DNA of 64,000 bases from Gaeumannomyces sp. JS-464. Lineage: Eukaryota > Ascomycota > Sordariomycetes > Magnaporthales > Magnaporthaceae. Shown one piece after another: positions 44,596 through 56,428 of this stretch. Within the stretch, counting starts at the first letter, position 1, and each line of letters opens with the position of its first letter. The notes below the pieces were generated by a model. It had not been told where the DNA came from. It saw only the letters and a program-made list of their open reading frames with translations, and ran no database searches. Both the position numbers and the translations under genes were made by a program. The stretch is taken from contig NGZR01000007.1 of the NCBI GenBank assembly GCA_002197995.1, positions 2,004,399 through 2,068,398 on the forward strand. Reading direction: 5' to 3'.

Positions 44596-47250
44596 GCTTT
44601 TAAGCGTAAAAGTGTAAAGCCAGCTCCACAAGTTGGTTTTTTCTTTTCGGATTAGCCATTAGCCTAAAGGTGGTAGGCCGTTATTATAGCCAATTTAGTG
44701 CTAAAGCCTTTCCAAAAGGTTTTCCAAAAGGTACCGTAAATTTGGCATCCTTGTTAAAGATAATGGCATAAGGGCAAAGCTAATCGGCTATTAAAAAGTG
44801 TCGCAATAGGAGGGATGCCTAATGTTTAGCGCCGTAAGTGTTATGGCTAAAAATTAGGATGGTTCGTTTGGAGGTTTTTGTTTATAACCGTTAAAAACGC
44901 GTTATAGGTATTGTGGGTATTTAACTGCCAGGGGGTGTTAGTTAACGGTACTATAGGTAAAGCCGTAATAAAATCCATGGCTAACACGCTTATCGGTTCC
45001 GTAGGGGCTTGGATAGGTTAAAAGGTCCCAATAGGTTTTTAATTGTCGATTTGGTTTATGCTACAGGTATGGCAATGCTTAATGTACTGGTCGATCCAGC
45101 GCCTTTTGGACCGGAAATGCATTTTTGCAAATGCATTTGTCATTTTTTAACGGCCAAAATGGTGCTTATGATTATAGGCTTTTTTTAAAAAGGTTTTTAC
45201 CAAAGGGAAGGGGATAACCAAGCGTTTAACTCCGTCGTTATCCTTGTTATACAGTAGGCCATCGATAACACGAAAAGGGTGCCCGGGTTTCGAAGCATTT
45301 AGCACGTCTCGTGCTTAAAAGGCTCCTTGCCGGGGCGAAGGGTTGCGAGTTCCCGGATTAGCTTGTAAAACACGGGGTTTTTCTTATAGTGCTTGATGAA
45401 CTGGAGGCGTAAGTCCTTTTTATAACTGCTTCGGCCATTTGCAATACGTGCTCGACGTTCGTTATTATCGTTAAAGCCTTTGTTTTAAAGCGAGTTTAGT
45501 ACAAGCTCGTCGGGCCTAGCGCGAGTTTTAAAGTCCTTAGTTATTGCGGGAGGCGGGACAGTGCGTCGAGCACAAGGTTAAGGCGTCCTGGCACGTGCTA
45601 AACGTCCAAAAGGTAAGCGCTAAGGTAAATGAAAGCGTTAATTAGGCGTTTATTGGCCCGGTCCGTAAAGACAGTGTTAAGGCAGGTCCTATTAACGATT
45701 CCAAAAGTGGCATTATGGTCCGTAAGCATAACGATACGGTTTTTATTGTTAAAATGGAGGACGGTGCGAAATCGTTTACAGGCTTAAACCAAACAGGCCA
45801 CTTCCAACTCCGAAAGTCCGTAGTTAAGCTCGGGGGCCGTTAAGCATCGGCTAAAAATATAATAAGCTGGACCACTGTTAACGGGATCACAGTTTTCGGC
45901 TTCCAAACGTATTTCGGCTTGGTTTGGAAAACTATAACTCCGAAACCGCGTTTAAAACTCCTATCGGTTTGCAGGTATAGCGTGCGGTTTGGGTTGTAGT
46001 AGTGCAAGCGCATTTTTTTGCAAATGAACTTTTGGAATGCTTTAAAGGATTTGGTTTCGCTAAGGGTAGGCGTAAAAACGTTGCTTTTTACGTAGTGCTA
46101 GCGTTACCGCCTTTGTCCTTGCCCTGTTTCCGACCTTTAGCTAGCAGCAAAACTTTCCGCTTTTGCAAAAGCTTCGCGATTTTAGCGTAATAGGGGATTA
46201 TAAAGCGCAGGAATCCGGTGCTGCCGAAGTACGTTTCCAAAAATTTAAGTGTGCTAAAAAAGGCCAAGTTTTTAAAGCTTTGAACTTGCGATTCCGTGGT
46301 GGAAAGTCCTAAAACGTCGACGTAAAATCCGAGCAGCTCGACGTTGGGGTATTTAACGAAGCTTTTTTTAAAGGAAATGGCTATACTTTTATCTTTAAAC
46401 GTTTTAAAAATCGTTTTTAAGTAACGTTAATAGTTTTGGAAATTGTCCGAAAAAATGATAATATCGTCGATAAAGCAGCGGCAAAAGGATTTAAAATCGG
46501 AAAAGGTTATTTATAAACCGTTAAACGTAAGCAGGGCTATTCCGATATCCCATAAGGGCCACACGTAAGCGTTTAAAACCTCGGTGGCTTACGATCGTAA
46601 ACCGGTTTTAATGCTCCGGGTGTACGAGGAACTAGAAGAAAAACGCCGTTGCGTTTACGGTTATCGCGTATCTTTTACCCTTAAAAGCCTCGATTACGTC
46701 CTGTTAGAAAGGCAAAAGGTAAGCGTTTAGCATAGTAATTTTATTAAATTAGCGTAAGTTAATAACCATACGGCTTTTAAGCTGGCCGTGCATTATGCGT
46801 TACACGACGAAATAGGGAAACGCAAAAGGAGTAGCGTGGTTAACTAGTTTTAATCGCTTTTATTCGTTAAGCTTATCGTAGGTTTAATCGATAACGTTTT
46901 TCTTTTTGCGGGTTACGGGATAGGGCCTGTTAAGTAACTTGGCACTTTAATTTTGCCACCTTTCCACAAAAGGGATTTTTATTTGCTCGTTTTAAGGATA
47001 TCGATAAGGCCACGGTCCGCCAAATATCGGCACGCTTACAAATGTTTTTAAAAATGCGCGCTTTCGTAAGGTCGCCGTTATAAACGTGCACTTTATCCTT
47101 CGTTAAAATGTAAAGTGCTTTACTAAGTGCTTTAATTACTAAGCGCTTTTTTAGCATTTTAAGCAAAGATTTCGGGAAGTTAAGCATAGGGTTTCGTAGT
47201 TAATGTTAACGTCCGGTCCGGGATCCTGGTTTTTAGGGTTTTAAAAGTCC
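44596..47250 (-). pseudogene. Reverse transcriptase, RNase H and integrase core of the second Ty3/gypsy element
   Basis: On the minus strand the RT palm reads FCRCFIDDIIIFSDNFQNY around 46430-46490, with the FIDD catalytic pair intact. It is followed by VELLGFYVDVLGLSTTE and GSTGFLRFIIPYYAKIAKLL toward 46190. Upstream (46930-47187) lies a conserved pre-RT segment (HVYNGDLTKARIFKNICKRA). RNase H and the first part of integrase fill 44600-46000 but are too mutated to give motif positions. It is not functional because of many stops. Confidence 0.8.
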
Positions 47251-50200
47251 TAAAGGTCCTGGTTTTTAAAGTCCTAAAAGGTTAACTTTTTTAGCATTAT
47301 AGGCTTCCCTGCTTTTGCTCCTCCCAGTGTTATGTTATAAATTTAATCGGAAAATAACTTTGGTTAGCACGCTTGTTCCGCCCGTAGGTTTTTTAAACTT
47401 TGGCATTTACCCGCAGGTAATGCCTGGTTATTTAACCGTAAAGGGTTTTAAAATTTATGGTTTAACTGCACTGCCCAAATTACCTGCTTTTTTTTGCTAA
47501 GGCCGGTGCCGGTAGCGGTTTCGATCGTAAGGGTTTCGGCCGAAAAAAGGAAGGTCGAAAGGGTTTCGAAGCCGTATTTAGCGCCGTGCTTAACTTGAAA
47601 GCCTTAAGCCGCGGTGGCCAGTGCGGTTACGCCCGTAACAGCTTTAAAAGCCGTTTTAAAGTCGAGCATTTAATAGATTTGGTCCGTTTGCTCCGTAATG
47701 GTAGCTATGCGTGCATTTTTGGCTAGTTAAAAAAGGTTAATCCGACGTATTGTAAACCAGGCAAACGGGCTTGGTTTTATAGTTAACCACGGCATTAAAA
47801 ACGGCAAGGTGGTCGCTTTTTAGCAAAAAACTCCGTTTTTTAAAGAGAGGGAAATACGTTATTAGGATGGCTACTATTTGTTAGGCCGGAATTACCACTG
47901 CTTTAAAGCACTTAACCGCTCGCACGATTGCTGTGCTTTTTTTAACTGTTATAATAAGCACGTAAAATTAATCCGAAAGGAGGTTAATTAAATCGGTTGC
48001 GAAATCGATAAATGCACCTCGAGGCTTAAAAAAAGCGATTTTAAGGATTATGGCGGCTGTTAATTAGTTTACAATTTAAACGTAAGCCGTTTGCCGAATT
48101 ACTTCGGATTGCCGTTAAAGGAAAATCCGGAAGTGAAAAACGTAATTTTGGGCGAACTTATTAGCACGTTTAGGTCGTTTAAAATTCCAGCCGGAAAAAA
48201 TAAGCTGTGCGTTAAAGTTTGTAACGTCGAAAATTTTATATTCGTAATTGCGAAAAAAGTTTTTAGCGATAAGGTTTCGGCCAAATCCGGAATTAGCACA
48301 AATTTAAGTTTTTTAGCCGTTAATAAAAAGCCGGATCGTTATTTTGGCATATAAATATCCGTTTAAAAAAACTGCCTCGGTGTTAACCTTAATGGTTTCT
48401 TTTACAACGTTAATCTTTTTAAATACGTAAGAAATATGGTTTTCGTTAATTTAATAAATAAATTCGCTAAGGCAAACCGTAAGGTAAGCGAAAAGCAAAT
48501 TGCGAAAAGGTATAACGATACCGTAACGCTTGCAAGTTTATAAATCGGTTTAGCGATTATCGATGGCATAAATGTCGTTTACATCGATTAAAAAAGCCTC
48601 GCTAACATCGTCGTTATCGTTAGCATCGCTATAAGCGCTTGGAAAATCCTTTGCATTCGTGTTACCGTTATCGACGTTATAAATGCGGTTTCGCTAGCGG
48701 TTATCGCGGTTTTTATCGCGGCGATTACCGTACTTATTAGCTCGCTTATAATTGTCTTTGCGACTATTACGAGCCTTGTACTCGTTACGCTTATCACGAG
48801 GTTTGTAATCGTTGCGGGGCTTATAGCCGCGATCCCGATCATTTCGGCGGTAGTTTTTATAAAATCCGTAACGGTGTAAGTTATACCGGTTACTTCGATA
48901 AAAGTCGTAACGGTGCCGGTAACGATTATTTCGGTACTTTTTATAAAAGTTACGATTTTCGCGATGCTTATGCTTGCTAACGTAATTGTTATTATAACCC
49001 TTTTGGCGGAGGTTATGCCTTTTAGCAATCGCATTAGGATAATGCTTTTTAGCGATAGTAATAAAAACGAGGTTATTTTTTTTAATAAAGCGTAAATACT
49101 TAGCGCGAATTTCCGTAAGCTTAGGAGCTCGCAGCTTTATTTGGATGCTTAAATTTAAGCGGTTTTAAATTTGGATTATAATACCGTACCAGTTGCTATT
49201 TTGGGTAATGCTTATGCTTTTAGCGTAACGGAGCATTTTAAATACAAACTAGTGCAAAGTAAACTCGTTTGCAGCTAAATTACGAAAGCTAAAAATCGTT
49301 TCGGTAAAAAGCTTAGTGGTTTTGCCAGCATTTGGGGCGAATTGTCGTTTTAGGGCCGTAAAAACTGCCGTAAAACCTTAAGCTTTTAAAGCCGCACGTT
49401 TATCGCGGTCCAGTTAGCTATTCCACCAAATGGATGCTAATCCTTTTAATAAAATTTAAAAAAGGTTAAAAAGCTAATAGTTAACGTTTTAAACCGTGTT
49501 TAGGTTTTTACGGAAAGTGTTAATACGTTTCGTAAACGAATAAACGTTTGTAAAAATTGTTAGCTTTAAGTTAAAAAAAATGCTTTAATTTTTTGGATTT
49601 TTTTAGTAAAAATTAAAAATGCTAATCATTTTTCGCTTAAAAAAAAAAGCGATTTTTTTAAAGCCGAGTTAACATATTAATATTGACGGTTTGTTAGCGC
49701 CGAGCACGGATCGCCAAATTGTCGGCCTCCTTTTAGTTTTATCGGCGACGATTGTTTTAATTGCGATTTTTGCGATTCGGAACGTAAGGGTTGTTAAAGT
49801 TACGAGCTGGATTTTATCGAAGGGTGTTGGCAGGCGTAGCCCGAAAAGGTCGATGCAGCTTTTAACGGGGTAAATCCTCGACCTTTCCGGCTTTAAAGGG
49901 GTAAAGTCGAGCCGTATGTTAACTTTCCCTAACGTGTTAAGCGGACTGGGAATTTAGCGGGGCTCGGCTTTAATTTTCGCTAAGGTTTAAGTTAAAATCG
50001 AAAATAGCTTGTAAATTACGGCCTCGATTGGCCGTGGCCGTACGGGAAGTCCGGTTATAATTACGATCGGGCTCCTTGTAACGATTAGCCTTTGTAGCAG
50101 GCTTGCTTATGTTAATTAGGTTTTTAGCTTTAAGCTCGACGGCCGGCTATTTGCTTCGTCGGATTTTACTAAGCCGGTAATTAGCTTTACGTAAATCCGG

Positions 50201-51369
50201 TAAAAGCTAACGGGCACGATTGCCGCTAACATTTAAGCTGTAATAACGCTCGTATTTAAAGCGCCTGGAATGCTCGCGGCTATTTTCGATACTGCCCAAT
50301 TTCGTTATAATATGTTTAAAAGTCCGAGTTTGCTCGTCCTAAATCTTTCGAAATTAGCGTTAGCTTTTTTGGAATTAGCGCTAGCTTTTTCGTAGTTCGT
50401 TAAACCGATTAAAAGCCCGATAAAGTCGGTTATTTTGCTTTTGGATTTGTAATTCCATGCGGCGAATAAAGTCGCTGTTAAATCCAGGCTTAGGACTTCC
50501 GTTTTTGCTAGCAACGCGTTGGTACTCGTTATTTTCCGTCGAGGTTTAAAAAGCCGCCTCGCGATCCGGTTTGGAAGGTTGTGAGCGCGTTGGTTAAGGT
50601 TGGTAGCTAAAGTCGATCTTTTCCGAATGCGGATTGGAAACGGAAAAGAGGCAAAGGTGTAAGCAGCAGCGGGTGCCTTAGTTGGCACCTTGATGCCTTA
50701 AGCAAAAGGGAAGATTGATGCGCTAATTAGCTTGGCGCGCTTAGCCCGCTCTAGCTGCACACTATCGTTATGCGACAGGTCGGTAATGGCCCTATGCGGT
50801 ACAAGGCTGTCGCTTTTAAGCAAAGAGGATTCCGGCATCGCACCGGGCATGGGCGCCTTGTTGCCTTAATCCTAAGGGTGATCCTCGGGCGGATAGGGGT
50901 TCGTTATGGTGTTTTATGGTTAAGGTGATGGCGAAGTGACGGCTAAGTGAGTAGGTAGGTAGAGAATAGGGAATTCGAGGTTTTCGCCCGCCCAAAGCCT
51001 AACGTGAAAAGGGATTTGGTGTTTTGATCGCGTTTGGCCCAACGAAGGGGACGACGATTGGTAGTGGTTGGTAGAGCGTTCCTCGCGTTACAAGCAGGTC
51101 GGAACGTAAAAATCAGCGTCGCTTTAAGCAAAGGCCGATTAAGGGATTGATTGGGAAAGATCGTCGCGCCATAAGCAGGTCGGATTTTTGGGGAAGTGGT
51201 GTTTAAAGCGTCCCGCGCGCCGCAAGCAGGTTGGGACGTAAGTACCGGCGTCGCCATAGCAAAGGCCGGGGAGGAGAAGATCGTCGCGCAACAGTAGGTC
51301 GGATCTTCGGGAAAATTAAAGGGGATGTGATACTTTCGCGATCACAGGCGTCGGTCGCTTAGGTTTTCC
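47251..51369 (-). pseudogene. Gag, protease and leader region of the second Ty3/gypsy element
   Basis: Coding on the minus strand is inferred from position. At 48600-49000 the translation is a long Arg/Tyr/Asn/Asp-rich tract (DRDRGYKPRNDYKPRDKRNE and similar), known from nucleocapsid ends of such fungal elements. At 50305-50688 a helical, Lys/Ala/Asn-rich segment looks like capsid. A clear protease triad was not found near 48100-48350. The leader at 50900-51350 has three imperfect repeats around gcaggtcgga (about 51102, 51176 and 51295). Confidence 0.55.
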
Positions 51370-51381
51370 GAGTTGCTACCA
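51370..51381 (-). promoter_or_regulatory. Primer-binding-site-like motif
   Basis: On the minus strand the LTR is followed by AA and then TGGTAGC. This is complementary to a tRNA 3' end GCUACCA, as for initiator Met tRNA-primed elements in yeast. It supports the minus orientation. Confidence 0.6.
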
Positions 51382-51383
51382 TT

Positions 51384-51605
51384 TATTAGGGCTGTTAGGC
51401 AGGCAAAGTAAACGTTAGCAGTAAAGTAGATTGTTGTTGCAAAAGAAAGGGAGGCCCGGAGGGCCCGGCTTGCATAGAATTGGGATATCCCCAATTTTGT
51501 AAGGAGGGCCCGCTGGTGGGGCTCGTCCTTATTTAAAATAAGGGCTGCGGGTCCCCAAAAGCCCCGCACCTCCAGCTATCTACAAGGGCCCTGCTGGCCG
51601 TGACA
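51384..51605 (-). repeat. Right LTR (5' LTR) of the second Ty3/gypsy element
   Basis: This is the partner of 35861-36082, with few differences, nearly all of RIP type. Confidence 0.9.
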
Positions 51606-51610
51606 CTTGG
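51606..51610. repeat. Target-site duplication CTTGG (right)
   Basis: This is the right copy of the 5-bp duplication flanking the Ty3/gypsy element at 35861-51605. Confidence 0.9.
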
Positions 51611-51751
51611 GTTGATGGTACTTTTGGGGGTTTTCGGAGGTGATTTTTACTAGGGCCACAAAGTTTAAATCCGAATTTGCCAACCGGTTTCTTAGCGGTT
51701 TGTGGAATTTTGTGGAAAAACTATAAACCAAAATTACCGCCGTACACGCCC
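51611..51751 (+). mobile_element. PIF/Harbinger-like MITE, right half
   Basis: This is the continuation of the MITE after the Ty3/gypsy element. It ends with the inverted repeat ttaccgccgtacacgccc (51734-51751) and the TAA duplication at 51752-51754. The subterminal sequence gcggtttgtgg near 51693 echoes ccggtttgtgg in the left half. It abuts, and partly overlaps the open frame of, the HET-like remnant to the right. Confidence 0.75.
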
Positions 51752-53399
51752 TAACGCCCGATCCAACCCCTTCGGCAGGTTCATCCCCGAAACTCCCGGG
51801 CAGTTCGGCAAAAAGCAGTTTATAAATGCTGCTACGGCTTTCACGCTGCTCGCGTCTCGGGAATGCCGCGACACATGTAATCGACTTACCATAGTTGCGA
51901 ATATGTGTCGCTACGGAATCCGCCTTAACACGCCAAAGATAGCGACGCGATACCACTCCCTGCGAACAGCTATTCTCTCGTTTGCCCTGCTTAATCAGGA
52001 TTTATCTCTGCTTGTGCCCGAAATGTACAAATGCTCCGAAGCAGTTGGTAGCCTGTACTCGCCCTTTAATACGCATTTCGAGACTATATTCGACCCGAAC
52101 CCCCAGCTGGTCCGTCGAGCGATGCCCACGTCACTTTGGCACGTGGGGTTGGAGCATTTGGAAGGACGAGGCCTGTATTTGCCCACATACCTCTGGGCGG
52201 TTAATAAAGAGCTAGATCTCACCATCCTTCGGACCAGTACTCCGAGGCTTGGAACAGCCTGAAGGTTCTGGCTTACATTTGCACGAAACTCGAGGAAAAG
52301 TCTGATCAGGCTAAGGACGAGCGGCGGCGGCTCGCATTCGCACGCCTTCACAAAATCGCTTTGGACAAAGAGTTGAAACCTACGCTCCAGGAGGAGCTTT
52401 TTAATCATGGCTGCGCTTTACCACGCGACTCCCCTCTTTGGGGCGGGATAAACCCGGACGGCATTACGTAAAACTGCGGCTAAATGCCGACTCCATCGAA
52501 AAGTCCCCGGCCAAGCAGGGGGTACTGGCCGAGATCATATTCGGCATTTTGCGTTATCTGTTCGACCTTCGGAACCCACTGGCCGCAGGGGTGGCCAACA
52601 ATATCTGGCAATCGCTGCGTGTTGCTGCCGTTTCCATAAGCGGATCGATCTGCCAAAATACGGTTTGCGAAAAGCTTTTCTCTCATCCGGACGTCCGCAC
52701 GCACCCATTCTTACCCTCCAGCTCGATAGGGACAGAATTGCGGAGGGCAAGAATGGGTACCATCAAACCTGGCTCGTTAAGCGAATCATGTCCAAGGGGA
52801 CGTTGTGGGTTGGCGGCTATTACCCACGCAAATTCGCAAGCGGCAGCACAGCGGAAATCGAAACGAGGCTTGTTAAAATGGCGGACAGGCTCCCGCCCGC
52901 ATGGAAATTGCTGGTTGGCAATTCGATTCTTACGAGGCAGATGGCAGCGCAAGCTTCCCAGGACATTATATCAGGCCTGGGGCTAAAAGATCCGAACGAC
53001 CGCAGACATGCGATAAGCATTGCGCTGATGCTTAGCTCCACAAGATGGGGTCGCGCGACTTTCCAGGAAGTTGAGGAGGAGCGGGCCCGACGGCTCGTGT
53101 CGGCATTTGACGTCGATAAGCCCTGCGTTGTGGCGACGCCATTCAACCCGGCTTGGGAAATGCTGCCGCACCCAGAGATTCGAAGCATGAGCATATGCTG
53201 GGTGCTTAAGGACGATAACGGCGAACCCTTTACAACGAAACCTAAAGGGCTCGGGCAATCTACGGGGCACAAGGTGGACAAGGGTAAACGTAGGGAAGGG
53301 GAGGAAATGGATGTTAGTGACAGCGCGGAACCAGCCAGAACTAACTTGCCGCTTTGCAAAGTCGTGCGTAAGGTGAAAGGGCTTTGGGAACTGATTTAA
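51702..53399 (+). pseudogene. C-terminal part of a HET-protein-like gene
   Basis: The translation, read through three frame changes (near 52235, 52440 and 52707), gives one continuous protein. It includes ANMCRYGIRLNTPK at about 51897, SLRTAILSFALLNQDLSLL near 51960, LWAVNKELDLTILR, then WNSLKVLAYICTKLEEKSDQ, FGILRYLFDLRNPLAAGVAN, and an intact last 245 codons with PCVVATPFNPAWEMLPHPEI. These segments resemble the region after the HET domain in fungal heterokaryon-incompatibility proteins, from memory, so the family call is moderate. The N-terminal HET domain is missing: the frame runs back into the MITE at 51751. It is a frameshifted, truncated pseudogene. Confidence 0.5.
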
Positions 53400-54364
53400 T
53401 CGCCGCCTTCACAGCAGCACTATTTTTCTAATAGTTGGTGGGATGGCACGAAAAGGGGTGTCTGTAGCATCTCCTGCAAAGTAGCGGATAAGCACAGAGA
53501 TGCAGAGAGCGACTATGAAGAACGGCTGAGAAAGGGTGATGCTCGACTGCAAGTATTTTGTGGCCCGTCAAATAAATGGCCAAAAAAGCAAAAACCAACA
53601 AAAAAAACATACAAAACCGAGGACTTCTCAATGGCTACACGCCTGGGTACTAGTTCGGTACCTACTTATATGTCTTGTTACTGGGAGCAGTTTTGACAAA
53701 TTGGGATCCAAAGCGCCCGGAAAACGGACGTTTTGCTTCAACTCGATCTGGAGCTCGCGGGCGTCGACGTTTCAGGAGAGGGGCCCTATCACGGCGAGCC
53801 GTGCACCTCACGGGCTCGCAGCTGGTGTTCAAGTGTGCCCACGCGGCCGCCATGTTCAAAAAGAGCGTGCCGCCCCGCGGCCCGGCCTTTAGTAGCCCAG
53901 CAATCAAGGGCCAGTAAAGGGCGACCCGCCCCTGAGCTTCGCGACCTCGTTGCTAAGCCCGGACGGGGACCACGGCGACCCGACAATTACGACCTCCTGG
54001 GACATGTACTGGCTCGCCGTGGGCAACTACACCAAGCGCCAAGAGATGTATACTGGGAACGTCCCGTGTTATAATCAAGGCCGATAACGAGGTTGTCCAA
54101 AAACCCAGCCTAGGGCTGGGGATTCTTTGAAGTGGTTACTGGCAAATCCTGAAAGTCGATGGGGATGCAGTAGTAAAGCCGGGAGGCCAGATACTTCTAG
54201 TAGGCGGCTTTCGGCGCTTTATTTGCATGTGCTTCTTATGGGAAAGACGGAGGGGGAAATATGTCAAAATAATTATCTATCCCAAAACGGCCGGAGGAGC
54301 ACCCTATCAACCATACCGCTACTGACTATCATCTACCACAATCATCAAGATCCGCCAAAACCTC
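53400..54364. other. Short gene remnants, unidentified
   Basis: From 53930 a + frame reads LSFATSLLSPDGDHGDPTI and SWDMYWLAVGNYTKRQEMY and stops at 54087; its codon use is coding-like. A second frame (IIKADNEVVQKPSLGLGIL near 54070-54125) continues the same style after a shift. I do not recognise the family. The rest (53400-53660) is intergenic. Confidence 0.35.
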
Positions 54365-55823
54365 TCATCCAGAGAAACGGAACCACGGATGAGCCGCCAT
54401 CTCCTCGGCAGTCAGGCGCTTATCTGGGTCGTAGACGAACGTCTTGGACAGCAGGTCTAGCAGCAGATCGGCCTCGGGTCGGGAATCTTGGGGAACGCCT
54501 TAAGCATCTCTTCTGTCTCGTTCCCCGACGAGTAACCGACAAAGTAGTTCCCAGCGACGCAGATGGCCGTCGGCTTCCAGACTATCGAGCGCAGGGGCGG
54601 CGGGAAGGGCTCCCTGAACGAGAGCCAGTCGGGGATGCGCGGGGGCAGCGGGTCCACGTCGGCGGGGTCCTGACCTTGCCGTCTGCGTCGATGAACAAGG
54701 CCGGCCGGCTCGTCGATAATGCAGCGCACGATGACCCCAGGGGTCGCGGGAGGTCCAGAGCCCAGAAGGGGTCGCCGAACTCGTCGTCCTTGACGGGGAA
54801 GCCGTCGTCGTCGAACATCGTCCGCGCCCAGTCCTCGGGGAGCTCTCCCATGGCCTGGGCAATCAACGCGAGGACGTCGGCAGGGCAGTTGGCGTCCCAG
54901 CTGGAGAAGATGTCGTCGCCCTGGCGGAGGCGTGAGATGGTACAGCCGAGGGCCCACACATCCGAGGCTGGGCTCAGGGGCCGCCCGACGCAGGCCTCGG
55001 GCGCCAAGTACTTGGCCGGTACGCCAGGCCGCGATCCCTGCGCGGGGCCAGACGCGGTGGCGAACGATTGGTTAAAGTCGGCGATGCAGACCTCGTCGGT
55101 AAACAACCTAACGGTAGCGGAGGAACAGAAGTCCAGCGGGGCGACCATGTACTCGGGCGCCTGTGGACCCGGCGGCTCCCCCGAGATGGTTACAAGGCGT
55201 TGAGTCTTGGGAGCACCAAGAAGCCTGAGAATATCCGCCTCGCTGTAAGAGTCGAAATCGTCGACAAGCCGCAACACCAAGTTGCTCGGTGTCAGATCTG
55301 GGACTGTAGTCAGCTGCTGTTCCCCTTTCAACTATGTGCTCGTGCTTGGAGGCAGATAGGTGACGACATACCACCATGGCAAAGGCCGAGTGAGTGGAGC
55401 AGCGCGAGCCCCTGTGCTGCCTGCAGAGAGACCTGGCGGGCAAACCCGGAGTTGAGCTTCGTAGCCGGGCGACGCTTCAGCTTTCACGATCTTTAGGGCA
55501 ACCCAGCGCTGGGCGGCATCTTCTCGGGCGAGCCAGACAGTGGAGAAGCCACCCCAGAAGAGCTTGTGGACGATTCTGTACCGGCCATCATCGTACTCGT
55601 CGCCGAGGTGGACAGGATGGTAGCCACCGGGCGTGTAGTTTTCCGGGTTCTCGCAGTCTTCGAACTCGACCGGCCCGAATCGCGGCTTCCACTTTGGCTC
55701 GTGTTCGAATTCTGCCATACACATCTCGCAGCCTTCGAACTCGACCGGCCCGTCGCGCGGCTCCGACTCTGTTTCAGGTTCGAATTCTGCCATGGGGAGG
55801 AAAAGAGAACAACAAAAGGGCAA
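54365..55823 (-). pseudogene. SRPK-like serine/threonine protein kinase, broken
   Basis: On the minus strand the N-terminal half (55823 to about 55480) has a duplicated MAEFEPETESEP/MAEFEHEPKWKP tract, then NYTPGGYHPVHLGDEYDDGR and the N-lobe YRIVHKLFWGGFSTVWLA with VALKIV (Lys intact). The glycine loop has Phe where Gly is usual. About 100 residues expected between GYEAQL and the catalytic loop are missing. The loop reads VPDLTPSN instead of His-x-Asp; DFG reads DFN. The activation segment and C-lobe (GVPAKYLAPEAC, SDVWALGC) are clear. After two frame changes the end reads TFVYDPDKRLTAEEMAAHPW, stop at 54365-54367. It is a decayed fungal SRPK-type kinase. Confidence 0.75.
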
Positions 55824-56428
55824 GGATTGCGTTGGATAGTATAGCTGGTTGGAACAGTCGAGTATGAGTTAATCGTGGGATCAATGGCAGGTTGCTCTTT
55901 TTTATCTTGGTCGTCTTCCATTTCCTTTAAGAGGCTGCCGGAACGTGGATGGTGTTTGAAGGCGGTTGTTGGTTCTGCCGCGCGCGTGTGTGTCCAACCA
56001 GAATGGGGAATTTGACGCTGGAGCCTAGTGTAGGAGGGTTGTTGGTTTCTCAATTAAGGACAGTCACGCCGCGCCTTTAGGCAACACCTCAAAAGTGCCT
56101 TGTACCAAAACACGGGAGCCCGGCCTGACTTAATGGCATTCGGTTAGGTAAGTGGTAGGTACCTAATTACTGGGGTGTTCTCGTTAATGCACGTGTAGGT
56201 AGCAATAGGATGTACGCAAAAAGAGAGTTGGAGAGGCTGTATGGAAGTTGAGATGTGTGCGCAGAGAGGGGAGTTAATGGATCGTTGACTTGGTGCTACA
56301 CAGTACGAAGCTGGTGGGGTTAATCCAGTGGATCGCGGTTGTACTGCTGGAAACGGAAGGAGCGGGGATGGTATTTGGATTCGCATCCATATGTCAATTA
56401 GGTACAAAACTGCCGCAGGACCCTCCTC

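Larger units (their letters stand above)
35861..51605 (-). mobile_element. Second Ty3/gypsy retrotransposon, split by a copia element
   Basis: Two 222-bp LTRs and CTTGG duplications bound 15,745 bp. Removing the nested copia element and one duplication copy leaves about 8.2 kb. Coding is on the minus strand: gag at the right, RT in the middle, integrase C-terminus at the left (36500-37029), interrupted by the copia insertion. A primer-binding-site-like TGGTAGC lies two bases inside the right LTR. It is heavily RIP-mutated. Its RT family differs from the first Ty3 element in this window (different flanking motifs, FIDD instead of YFDD). Confidence 0.9.

Noticed and set aside
48588..49034. 148-codon Ile/Thr/Val-rich minus-strand frame
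   Set aside because: It is a frame shadow of the Arg/Tyr/Asn-rich nucleocapsid tract of the Ty3 element.
52438..52986. 182-codon + frame treated as a separate gene
   Set aside because: Its first part is the frameshifted middle of the HET-like remnant; its second part is a shadow of the 244-codon frame.
54127..55203. 358-codon open frame on the + strand
   Set aside because: It lies antisense to the recognisable kinase; open antisense frames are common in GC-rich genes.
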